Source: CAWGGS01 sp963822095
Lineage (GTDB): Bacteria; Desulfobacterota; Desulfobulbia; Desulfobulbales; Desulfocapsaceae
Assembly: GCA_963822095.1 (NCBI GenBank)
Contig: CAWGGS010000078.1
Coordinates: 62,001 to 126,000, forward strand
Reading direction: 5' to 3'
Length of the DNA stretch: 64,000 bases
The position numbers and the translations under genes were made by a program. Under the pieces are notes generated by a model, which ran no database searches, was not told the DNA's origin, and saw only the letters and a list, made by a program, of their open reading frames with translations. Of this stretch, positions 1-7,297 are shown piece by piece (within the stretch, counting starts at the first letter, position 1; every line of letters begins with the position of its first letter).

Positions 1-237
1 TATAAAATTACCGGTACGCCTCTCCATGAGCTTCGTCAGATAGATCTGTACCGGGATGAATTGGAAGTCTTGAGACTTTGTGACCGGGAAGGGCTGACCC
101 AGGAAGAGGCAGGGCAGCGGATGGGAGTGTCCCGCGGTACGATCCAGAGGATAATTACGGTTGCCAGAAAAAAGACGGCTGAGGCCCTTTCGGAAGGTTG
201 CGCACTCATCTTTGCCGATGAAAAAAAGGAAAATTAA
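1..237 (+). CDS. DUF134 (UPF0251) family DNA-binding protein, C-terminal part
   Basis: The reading frame is open from base 1 to a TAA at 235-237, so 78 codons of the C-terminal part are present and the start lies left of the window. It contains a helix-turn-helix of the sigma-70 region 4 type (LTQEEAGQRMGVSRGTIQRI), followed by a basic stretch and an acidic end. The spacing from the DELEVLRLCDREGL helix matches the small UPF0251/DUF134 proteins. The family is thought to bind DNA, but its target is unknown. The Cys-containing N-terminus usual in this family would be outside the window. It converges on prfC, with 161 bases between them. Confidence 0.8.
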   Translation, partial: YKITGTPLHELRQIDLYRDELEVLRLCDREGLTQEEAGQRMGVSRGTIQRIITVARKKTAEALSEGCALIFADEKKEN

Positions 238-262
238 CAGCGCAGTACAAGCCCTCCAGTCG

Positions 263-299
263 AGGTCCTCGCAGGACCTTTCGATAGTTGCATTGCAAC
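263..299. other. two small hairpins in a convergent gap
   Basis: Between the DUF134 end and the prfC stop there are two close dyads. The first is AGGTCCT-cgc-AGGACCT at 263-279. The second is GTTGC-att-GCAAC at about 287-299. Neither is followed by a clear T run, so they may be weak or bidirectional terminators. This is inference only. Confidence 0.3.
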
Positions 300-398
300 A
301 AATTTCCGATTATTTCGACGTACCTCAAACTATTCCGTAACTTTTATAAATTACGTGATTAATTATCCATCACTCTGTGGTTTTCATGAAAATTGCGG

Positions 399-1985
399 CT
401 AGACGTTTTCACGGGTCTTCTTGAAGGTGATGTCCGGCCATTTTTCCATAAAATAGTTCAGCATCCATTCGTTTTGTGCCAAATAGGTGAGAAACCCTTC
501 CGCATCATGGGCTAAGGCCGATCGGTTTTTACCTTCGAATTCCGCCATTTTCTTTTTGTTCTCGCAGCTCACCCAACGGGCTGTCTGAAAATCGACCGGT
601 TCATAGATGGCGTCGACCCCGTACTCGTTTTTCAGGCGGGCCATGGTCACTTCGAATTGCAGAACACCAACGGCCCCCATCACATAGTCGGACCCGATCA
701 GTGGCCTGAAAACCTGGATGGCCCCTTCTTCCGCAAGCTGAACAAGACCTTTCTGCAACTGTTTCATCTTGAGTGGATTCTTCAGGAGCACCCGGCGAAA
801 ATGCTCTGGAGCGAAGTTGGGAATACCTGTGAATTTCAACTCTTCCTTGGGCGTGAAGGTATCCCCGATCTTGATTGTTCCGTGATTATGCAATCCGATA
901 ATGTCACCCGGCCACGCTTCTTCGACATTGGTGCGATCCTGCGCCATGAAGATTGTGGCATTGGCCAGAGTGATGTCCTTTCCCATTCGGTGGTGTTTGA
1001 CCTTCATCCCCCGGACGAATTTTCCCGAGCATACGCGCAGGAAGGCGATCCGGTCCCGATGAGCCGGGTCCATATTGGCCTGGATCTTGAAAACGAAGCC
1101 TGAAAAGTCCTCCTCTCTTGGATCGACCGCTCGTGTCAAACTGGCTCGAGAACCTGGTGGCGGTGCCAATTCGACAAAGCTGTCCAGCATCTCCTGGACG
1201 CCGAAATTGTTGATGGCGCTGCCAAAAAAGACAGGGGTCTGGGAAGCGCTCAGATAGTGATCGTATTCAAAAGGGTTGGCAGCTCCTTCCAGAAGCTCAA
1301 GGTCTTCCCGCAACTCATCTGCCTGCCTGCCCAACAGTTTGTCAAGACGTGGGTCGTTGATGTCCTCAATGGTCAGGATATCCTGAGGTCTGCTTTCCTG
1401 GCCTGCAGTGAAGAGATTCAGCCGCTTTCCACGGATATTGTAGACTCCCTTGAAGGTTTTGCCCATGCCGATTGGCCAGGAGAGAGGAGTACACTCTATC
1501 TGCAGTTTTTCCTCAATCTCGGCCATAAGGTCGAGGGGTGAGAGTCCCTCGCGGTCGAGTTTATTGATGAAGGTGATCAGTGGAGTGTTGCGCATTCGGC
1601 AGACCTCCATTAATTTTTCAGTCTGGGACTCGACTCCCTTGGCGCTGTCGATAACCATGATTGCCGAGTCGACGGCGGTCAGCACCCGATAGGTATCCTC
1701 GGAAAAATCCTGATGACCGGGGGTGTCGAGGAGGTTAACCTCATAATCACGGTAGGTGAATTTCATCACCGAGGTGGTGACGGAGATCCCTCGTTCACGC
1801 TCAATGGCCATCCAGTCGCTGGTTGCCTTTCGCTCAATTTTTCGCGATTTTACTGCACCGGCGAGATTGATTGCACCTCCGTAGAGCAGGAGTTTCTCGG
1901 TAAGGGTTGTCTTTCCGGCATCGGGATGGCTGATGATCCCGAATGTCCGGCGTTTGGCTATCTCCTGCTCAAGCTGTTTGCTCAT
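399..1985 (-). CDS. prfC: peptide chain release factor 3 (RF3)
   Basis: RF3 is a translational GTPase that removes RF1 or RF2 from the ribosome after peptide release. The 528-residue protein has the normal length. The G1 loop is SHPDAGKT at residues 19-26, a switch I region with RGISVTTS is near residue 66, the G3 motif DTPGHQDF is near 88, and the G4 motif NKLD is near 142. A beta-barrel domain II and the RF3 C-terminal domain follow. The His before the P-loop Asp and the KATSDWM segment separate it from EF-G. The ATG at 1985 has no obvious Shine-Dalgarno sequence. It is divergent from rfbB across 256 bases. Confidence 0.96.
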   Translation of the reverse strand: MSKQLEQEIAKRRTFGIISHPDAGKTTLTEKLLLYGGAINLAGAVKSRKIERKATSDWMAIERERGISVTTSVMKFTYRDYEVNLLDTPGHQDFSEDTYRVLTAVDSAIMVIDSAKGVESQTEKLMEVCRMRNTPLITFINKLDREGLSPLDLMAEIEEKLQIECTPLSWPIGMGKTFKGVYNIRGKRLNLFTAGQESRPQDILTIEDINDPRLDKLLGRQADELREDLELLEGAANPFEYDHYLSASQTPVFFGSAINNFGVQEMLDSFVELAPPPGSRASLTRAVDPREEDFSGFVFKIQANMDPAHRDRIAFLRVCSGKFVRGMKVKHHRMGKDITLANATIFMAQDRTNVEEAWPGDIIGLHNHGTIKIGDTFTPKEELKFTGIPNFAPEHFRRVLLKNPLKMKQLQKGLVQLAEEGAIQVFRPLIGSDYVMGAVGVLQFEVTMARLKNEYGVDAIYEPVDFQTARWVSCENKKKMAEFEGKNRSALAHDAEGFLTYLAQNEWMLNYFMEKWPDITFKKTRENV

Positions 1986-2241
1986 AATTTACGTTTTGAA
2001 AAGATTCTTCTTTGATTTCCGGGTTCGACTTATTATAAAAGCAAGCTGAAAAACTTGTCCAAATTTCTCATGAACATTGTGTGCATTTCAATAAATTGCT
2101 TAATACTGTCATTAAGAAAAACAAATTTTTACTGATTGTGAAATGTAGGCAATGTTCACCGAAGGTCTATTTGTGAGAAATCCGGGCCAGCAAGTTTAGG
2201 CTCTTTTTTAAAGAATGCAAACAGAAAACTGATCACTCTAC

Positions 2242-3315
2242 ATGAAAAAATCAAGAACAGTCCTGGTAACGGGAGGTTGCGGATTTATCGGTGCCAACTT
2301 CGTCCACCTCCTATTGGATGAATATCCCGATTGGCAGGTAATTAATCTGGACAAGCTCACCTATGCGGGGAATCTGGAGAACCTGCGAGATGCAACGGGC
2401 AATGAAAGGTACCGCTTTATCAAAGGTGATATATGTGACGGCAGCATCGTAGATGGGATCTTCCGGGAGTACGGTATCGATACGGTCGTTCATTTTGCAG
2501 CAGAATCCCATGTCGACCGTTCCATCACCGGACCTGCCGACTTTATTCAGACCAACATCGTTGGCACTTTCACCCTGCTGGAAGCAGCACGCAAGAGCTG
2601 GATGCCACGGGCGGATAGCCAAGCTGTGTTCCTCCATGTGAGCACCGACGAGGTCTACGGTTCACTGGGAGAAACCGGGTATTTCAGCGAGACAACCAGC
2701 TATGATCCGCGCTCACCCTATTCAGCTTCCAAGGCATCCTCCGACCATCTGGTGAGCGCCTATTTTCATACCTATGGTCTACCGGTCAGGATTACCAACT
2801 GTTCCAACAACTACGGCCCGTACCAGTTTCCGGAAAAGCTGATACCGCTGATCTTTCATAATTGTATGGGGGGCAGGGAGCTGCCCGTATACGGTGACGG
2901 CAAGAATGTCCGCGACTGGCTCTATGTCAAGGATCATTGTGAGGCAATCGCCCAGGTCGTACAAAAAGGGAAAAATGGCCGGAGCTATAACATAGGCGGG
3001 AACAACGAGAAGGAAAACATTGAGGTTGTCGGGCTGATCTGTGATATATTGGACCGCAAAATAGGCCTGCTGCCCACTGGAGAATGCCGTCGAACCTTGA
3101 TCCGCTTTGTCAAGGATCGTCTTGGTCATGACCGGCGCTATGCCATTGATGCCGGCCGGATAAGAGATGAAATCGGCTGGCAACCGCAGGTGAGATTTGA
3201 AGAAGGGATAGAAAGGACCATTGATTGGTATCTCGCCAACACGGACTGGGTGAGCAATGTCGTCGATGGGTCGTATAGGAAATACTATGAAAAGATGTAT
3301 GAGCACAGACTGTAA
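2242..3315 (+). CDS. rfbB: dTDP-glucose 4,6-dehydratase
   Basis: This enzyme carries out the second step of dTDP-L-rhamnose synthesis, converting dTDP-glucose to the 4-keto-6-deoxy sugar with bound NAD. The 357-residue protein is a short-chain dehydrogenase of the extended type. The Rossmann motif GGCGFIG lies at residues 11-17. STDEVYG lies near 134, where D and E are the dehydratase acid-base pair. The catalytic Y-x-x-x-K is in YSASK near 160, and NNYGPYQFPEKLIP is typical of RmlB. The next gene, 24 bases on, is rfbC. The rfbA and rfbD partners are not in the window, so this is an incomplete rhamnose cluster. Confidence 0.95.
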   Translation: MKKSRTVLVTGGCGFIGANFVHLLLDEYPDWQVINLDKLTYAGNLENLRDATGNERYRFIKGDICDGSIVDGIFREYGIDTVVHFAAESHVDRSITGPADFIQTNIVGTFTLLEAARKSWMPRADSQAVFLHVSTDEVYGSLGETGYFSETTSYDPRSPYSASKASSDHLVSAYFHTYGLPVRITNCSNNYGPYQFPEKLIPLIFHNCMGGRELPVYGDGKNVRDWLYVKDHCEAIAQVVQKGKNGRSYNIGGNNEKENIEVVGLICDILDRKIGLLPTGECRRTLIRFVKDRLGHDRRYAIDAGRIRDEIGWQPQVRFEEGIERTIDWYLANTDWVSNVVDGSYRKYYEKMYEHRL

Positions 3316-3339
3316 GGTCCTGGATCAAGGAAGGAAAGA

Positions 3340-3882
3340 ATGAAGGTAACAGCAATGACAATCCCCGACGTGCTTCTGATCGAGCCGAAGGTCTTCGGCG
3401 ATGAGAGGGGATTTTTTTTCGAGAGTTTTAACCATCGGGTCTGGGCAGAGAAGACCGGGCTCGACTGCACATTTGTCCAGGATAACCATTCCCGTTCCAT
3501 CAAGGGTGTTTTGCGCGGTATTCATTACCAGATACAACAGGCCCAGGGAAAACTGGTGCGCGTGGTCGTGGGGGAGGTTTTCGATGTGGCCATCGATCTG
3601 CGCCGATCATCCCCTTTCTTCGGCAAATGGGTGGGTGTACACCTGAGTGCCGATAACAAAAATCAGCTCTGGGTGCCCGAGGGTTTTGGCCATGCGTTCG
3701 TGGTTTTGTCGGATATGGCCGAATTCCTCTACCGGACCACCGACTTCTATGCTCCGCAGCACGAACGCTGCATAAGGTGGAACGATCCGGATATCGGTAT
3801 TAAGTGGCCCCTCGATTTCGACCCGATCCTGTCGGACAAGGATGCCAAAGGGGCTTTGCTTCGGGATGCCGAGGTTTACTGA
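3340..3882 (+). CDS. rfbC: dTDP-4-dehydrorhamnose 3,5-epimerase
   Basis: RmlC epimerises the keto sugar made by RfbB at C3 and C5. The 180-residue length is typical of this cupin family. Recognisable segments are the start LIEPKVFGDERGFFFES, the loop around QDNHSRS, the LRGIHYQ strand with the catalytic His, the GEVFDVAIDLR strand and the WVPEGFGHAF strand. The start ATG at 3340 follows AAGGAAAG with good spacing. It is co-transcribed with rfbB by position. A long inverted repeat starts at its stop codon and may end the transcript. Confidence 0.95.
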   Translation: MKVTAMTIPDVLLIEPKVFGDERGFFFESFNHRVWAEKTGLDCTFVQDNHSRSIKGVLRGIHYQIQQAQGKLVRVVVGEVFDVAIDLRRSSPFFGKWVGVHLSADNKNQLWVPEGFGHAFVVLSDMAEFLYRTTDFYAPQHERCIRWNDPDIGIKWPLDFDPILSDKDAKGALLRDAEVY

Positions 3883-3943
3883 TTCAGGAGCCAGGATTTA
3901 GATTCCAGATGGGTTGATTTTTTCTGAATTCTAACTCCTGAAT
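3882..3943. repeat. inverted repeat directly after rfbC
   Basis: ATTCAGGAG at 3882-3890 is matched by CTCCTGAAT at 3935-3943. The inner parts (TTAGATTCCAGA against TCTGAATTCTAA) also pair imperfectly around a T-rich loop. It begins on the last base of the rfbC stop codon. It could act as the terminator of rfbBC, or be a dispersed palindrome of the ATTCAGGAGTCAG type that is familiar from intergenic DNA of many bacteria. Confidence 0.5.
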
Positions 3944-3995
3944 TTCCCGGGATGTACCTGGAAAAAATCTGAAAATAACATTTTCTGATCACCAC

Positions 3996-4124
3996 TGAAA
4001 CTCAGCCTATCGGAAAGGCAAGATGTGAGCTGTTCATTTCTCGGGTTTCTGCAGCCTGGACGGCGTAAGCGTTGCCCCCAGGGATGGGTTTATGGCGTCC
4101 CGCGAAACGAACAGTTCACACCTT
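3996..4124. repeat. large inverted-repeat element, full copy
   Basis: The arms at 4020-4045 and 4099-4124 are complementary at 22 of 26 positions. The core carries a second dyad (CCTGG and CCAGG, about 4055-4083). The left flank GAAACTCAGCCT-TCG plus the left arm recur in diverged form at about 13746-13790. This is therefore a small dispersed palindromic element of about 130 bases with no coding capacity. It lies between the end of rfbC and the end of the convergent nitroreductase gene. I do not recognise the family. Confidence 0.6.
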
Positions 4125-4199
4125 GGATTAGTTACTGAACATTAGTGGTAATCAGATAACATTTTATTTCTGTGTGTTACCACAATCCGGAAGGTTGAG

Positions 4200-4955
4200 T
4201 TAGTATTTTCCAACCGGTGCCAGATAGAGGGTAAAGTGTTCCTCTCCGTCGATCCGCAGCAATTCATCCATCGCCTCCTGGTCGTAAGCGGCCACAGCAC
4301 AGGTTCCTGCATGAATCGCCTCACATGCCAGGTAGAGATTTTGGCAGACATGTCCGGCATCGATGAGGATTACTCGGTGCGCCGCCTGCAGGTATCTCCA
4401 TTCCATGCGATAGGGGACGGTTGTCCAGATAAAAACAACCGCACTTTCGACGATGAATTTTTGCCCGAACACTGCCCGTTCGAGGAGGGTGGTGATGTCT
4501 TGCTCGAATGCATACAGCAGTATGAGTTCATGGGAAAGAGGCAAATATCGGTACAGTCCCTGGGGTAAGCCCGACACTCGCTGGATGAACAGGTAGGTTT
4601 CAAAGCTGTGCCGGGCTCCTGCCGAAGGCACTGTGCGGAAGTGAGGAGTTTGGCGGTCGGGGCTTCGTTGCCCCTGGGTCGCCCACAGGAGATAGGCCAG
4701 TTCATTAACAGTCAGGGAAGCATCAGAGTATTTTCTTCTGCTTTTCCTGTTGGCTAGCGCCGAAGTGAGGTCGATTTCCGCAATTGTATCGGTAAATGAA
4801 TCGACATCGGGGAGATCAACGCGGGGAAGATCCCGGTCCACCGGCAACTCAAGCGGCGGAAGGGGCTCTCCCCTATGCTGATCACTCGTGTGGAAGTCAA
4901 TTTCCTTGCGGATGCTGTCTTTTAAGAAATTTCTATATTCGGATATGCTGTTCAT
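4200..4955 (-). CDS. SagB/ThcOx-type nitroreductase-fold oxidoreductase
   Basis: This is an FMN-dependent protein of the nitroreductase fold. The motif RKSRRKYSDASLTVNELAYL, the ATQG turn, the PSAGARH segment and the YDQEAMDELLRIDGEEHF end are those of the SagB-type dehydrogenase family. SagB proteins oxidise azolines in peptide natural products, but many stand-alone members have unknown substrates. The frame could open at a TTG at 4979. The ATG at 4955 (MNSISEYRNFLK) is the more natural start and gives 251 residues. No YcaO or precursor peptide gene is nearby. A flavin reductase gene lies 62 bases upstream on the same strand, which fits a flavin-linked pair. Confidence 0.8.
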   Translation of the reverse strand: MNSISEYRNFLKDSIRKEIDFHTSDQHRGEPLPPLELPVDRDLPRVDLPDVDSFTDTIAEIDLTSALANRKSRRKYSDASLTVNELAYLLWATQGQRSPDRQTPHFRTVPSAGARHSFETYLFIQRVSGLPQGLYRYLPLSHELILLYAFEQDITTLLERAVFGQKFIVESAVVFIWTTVPYRMEWRYLQAAHRVILIDAGHVCQNLYLACEAIHAGTCAVAAYDQEAMDELLRIDGEEHFTLYLAPVGKY

Positions 4956-5017
4956 AACAACCACTCTAAAGGCAGGCAATTTCTTCTCAGAGTATCAAAT
5001 AATGCAAGGTTTCAGCC

Positions 5018-5518
5018 TCATTCCGACTCGTAACAGGCCAGGATTTCACCGAAATACAACGTGTGGTAATCTTTGTTGGGATACAGTCCGTTGAGATTTT
5101 GATCCAGAAAACGGCTGTCCATTGCCGATTTGTAGACGATCCTGCATTCGTAATGGACGCCGGGGATATCGATAATAGGGGTGTCGATATGTTGAGCCGG
5201 TTTTATGGTAAGGTTGCACTCCTTGAATTTATCAAAATCTCTTCCCGATTTTGTTCCGCAAAAGGCTATGGCCTTATTGTAATCCTTGACCGAAGGGATC
5301 GAGACGGTAAAGTTGTCCGTTTTTTCGATCAGGGTAAAGGTATGCCTTGAATCCCTCACCGCAATCATGAAAATCGGCCTCTGCCAGATAATACCGATTG
5401 TCGCCCACCCGATGGTCATGGTATTGGTGATATTGTCGGCTTTGACTGTCAAAAAGGCACCCTGTTTGATACGCTCCATTACTTTGTCGGCCTGTTCCAG
5501 ATAATTTCTTGTCTGCAT
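5018..5518 (-). CDS. flavin reductase-like FMN-binding protein
   Basis: The 166-residue protein is a flavin reductase-domain (split-barrel) protein. It has the ITNTMTIGWATIGIIWQRP strand pair, the VRDSRHTFTLIEKTDNFTVS segment, FCGTKSGRDFDKF, and a late HYECRIV strand. Proteins of this family bind FMN and reduce it or pass electrons from it. The open frame extends to 5719. The ATG at 5518 is preceded by AAAGGAA at good spacing, and the family homology begins there. It precedes the SagB-type gene and probably shares its transcript. Confidence 0.85.
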   Translation of the reverse strand: MQTRNYLEQADKVMERIKQGAFLTVKADNITNTMTIGWATIGIIWQRPIFMIAVRDSRHTFTLIEKTDNFTVSIPSVKDYNKAIAFCGTKSGRDFDKFKECNLTIKPAQHIDTPIIDIPGVHYECRIVYKSAMDSRFLDQNLNGLYPNKDYHTLYFGEILACYESE

Positions 5519-6026
5519 TGTATGTATTCCTTTGTGTTTTCTTGTGCTGGGTAAGCAGTGCTCCGATGTGTCCCAAAGTCCTGGGGGAATATCGGATGAC
5601 GGTGCTTTCGGGGGTTGTTTGGTGTAATATTCTTTGAGAGTAATGCGGATTTTAAGAAGTGCAAGTTTTGTCGACTTCGCAAAAAGTTTACTGGCCGATG
5701 GTATCACCTTGTAACGCAATGTTTTATCGTGTTGCCCCTGGAGCCATTAGGACTTTTTGCGAGGTTGTCCGTTTTTAGATGACGGATACGCCTATCCATT
5801 ATTTTGTCGCAGCCCAATGCTATTAGCACGCAGATGTCACGGATTGGGATGGCCTGTCAGCATCGTTGCTATGGCCCCAAAGGGGTCTATGCGGAAAAGA
5901 ATGTTAACCGCCCACCGCAGCTTATCGCTGCCTGAAAAATCGGTCTTGAGGAAGAGGCAAAGGAAAAAGGGCTCATCCGGATTAACCATACTTTTAAAAG
6001 ACTGTAAGTAATGAGATGGTGAAATT
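5519..6026. other. non-coding stretch upstream of the flavin reductase gene
   Basis: No convincing gene is seen in these 508 bases. Open frames here lack ribosome binding sites and protein-like composition. The promoter of the flavin reductase and nitroreductase pair should lie here, but no strong -35/-10 pair stands out. Confidence 0.4.
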
Positions 6027-6214
6027 CATCGCTTCCAGACACTGCTCTCCGGCCCTATCGCCTGTACACCACACGGCTGACGGAGGCCGTCCCTGGCCTG
6101 CTGTCAGTTGCGGACGTCCTGTCCGCAACCCTGAGGGCCTTTGCGATGCGTCCTCCAGCGATATATTTCACCTCCCGCGATATAAAGGGGTACGCTCAAT
6201 TCGGAAGAACCGAA
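6027..6214 (+). repeat. structured intergenic element, copy 1 (188 nt)
   Basis: This segment is clearly homologous to 57918-58129. Shared blocks are CATCGCTTCC, TCGCC-GTACACCAC, GGCTGAC, AGGCCGTCCC, GGCCTGCTGTCAG, TGCGGACGT-CTGTCCGCA, GGGCCTT, GCGTCCTCCAG, CTCCCGCG-TATA and CTCAAT-CGGAAGAA-CGAAA. Two hairpins are kept: CTGACGG(G)AGGCC with GGCCTGCTGTCAG at about 6077-6107, and TTGCGGAC-gtcct-GTCCGCAA at about 6108-6128. Relative to the other copy it lacks about 24 bases after GGGCCTT. Both copies lie in gaps between genes. The family could be a structured RNA or a non-autonomous mobile repeat. Confidence 0.75.
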
Positions 6215-6267
6215 AAAAAGGCAGAACCCCAAAAACCTCAGCCTTGGTGGAATGGTTTGCAAAACGA

Positions 6268-7178
6268 TCAGGCTTTTTTCTTTCTGCGAATCGTGACTAA
6301 CCCGGCAAGACCTGTTCCGAAAAGAAGCATGGTGGCCGGTTCCGGAGTAGGTGTCCTGTTGTCGGTAATCTTAATGAGGTAGTCCTCTGCCTCTCCTTGG
6401 TAAAGACCGGTATAGGGGTCCATTTGATTAAAGGCTACGTGATTGCATTGGGATCGTGCCCTGAGCCAAAAGCCTTCGAAACCTCCGAGTGTCAAACTGT
6501 CAAGCATCGCATCCGTAACAAGGAAGGGATCAGTGGTGAAGGTGGTCATGGTGTCTGAATACTGGTTTTTAAGTATCTTATAATCAAATCTGTATGGATC
6601 TGGAACAACCTGATCATCTTGAGCACGATAATTGTAACGGTCATTACGGCCATCAGAATTATGCTTGAAGTATTGTCCCGCCAGGATTGTTTCATTGGCG
6701 ACATAGCTGGGATCGGTAGGCTTCAGTTCATTGTCGTTTGCAAACTTTTTATCATTATCCCAATCAACCCATGCCTTGGCCTGATCATAATTGTGAAGCC
6801 CGTAGCCGGCACTCCACAGATCCACTTGAAACTGAATGGTGAATGCACCAGTTGCGACAATGGGATCAGTATTATACGTAGCACCTCCGTTAACAGACCA
6901 TTTTACCCCGTCATCAGCGGTGTTGGAGCGTCCGAGTTGATTCCACTCGGACGTCGTATGTTCGGCACCGGCATATCCGTCATGGGCTGCTACGCTATGG
7001 GCCGAGTTGTAAACATTATTCAAATTGGTCCGCAATTCAGGATGTTTAAGTCGGCCTGAACAGTTGTCATAGTATAAGCCTGAGCTTTGTCTTGTGGTGC
7101 TATTGCCAGCAGAATTGCCATGACGGAAGTGCACCCGACCAATTTGAATGATTGCTTAAATCTCCTCTGAAAATTCAT
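6268..7178 (-). CDS. GEVED-like PEP-CTERM surface protein, frameshifted near the start
   Basis: The main open frame (6268-7134) ends in a canonical PEP-CTERM tail: PEPAT, a hydrophobic stretch, then RRKKK. This signal is recognised by an exosortase. Before it come an Asp-rich WVDWDNDKKF segment and a GEAEDYL motif, as in GEVED-domain extracellular proteins. The signal peptide is missing from that frame but is present in another: an ATG at 7178 encodes MNFQRRFKQSFKLVGCTSVM plus a hydrophobic run ending AQA. Adding one A in the AAA run at 7045-7047 would join the two parts into about 303 residues. The gene is either broken, phase-variable, or hit by a sequencing error. A G9 tract lies just before the ATG. 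The exosortase gene is not in the window. Confidence 0.75.
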
Positions 7179-7180
7179 AT

Positions 7181-7197
7181 CCCCCCCCCTTTTTTTT
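7181..7197 (-). promoter_or_regulatory. A8-G9 homopolymer tract at the ribosome binding site
   Basis: On the minus strand, eight A and then nine G run directly into ATATG, the start of the PEP-CTERM signal peptide. The G run must serve as the Shine-Dalgarno sequence. Runs of this length slip readily, so a change in tract length could tune translation. Nothing in a single sequence can prove that. Confidence 0.5.
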
Positions 7198-7279
7198 ATA
7201 AGTGTTTTAAACAGAATTGACCCGGTTGATTATTTTTATGCAAAATCGTTACCAGAAAAGAGGAGAGGCTATATAGAAA

Positions 7280-7294
7280 TGATAATTATTCTCA
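7280..7294. promoter_or_regulatory. Fur-like iron box
   Basis: TGATAAT-T-ATTCTCA matches the 7-1-7 Fur inverted repeat (TGATAAT-n-ATTATCA) at 13 of 14 half-site positions. The reverse strand reads TGAGAATAATTATCA. It lies about 100 bases upstream of the PEP-CTERM start at 7178, beside AT-rich promoter-like sequence on both strands (TATATA at 7270-7275, TATAAA at 7301-7306). Iron control of the PEP-CTERM gene, of a divergent transcript, or of both is an inference. Confidence 0.55.
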
Positions 7295-7297
7295 TTT

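Noticed and set aside
14..200. DUF134 fragment as a sigma factor region 4
   Set aside because: The helix-turn-helix is similar to sigma region 4, but the flanking DELEVLRLCDREGL helix and short C-terminus fit the UPF0251/DUF134 family better.
5757..6382. Several plus-strand frames of 78-94 codons around the repeat element
   Set aside because: They cross the structured element and do not correspond in the second copy, where the frames differ. No codon signature or start site supports them.
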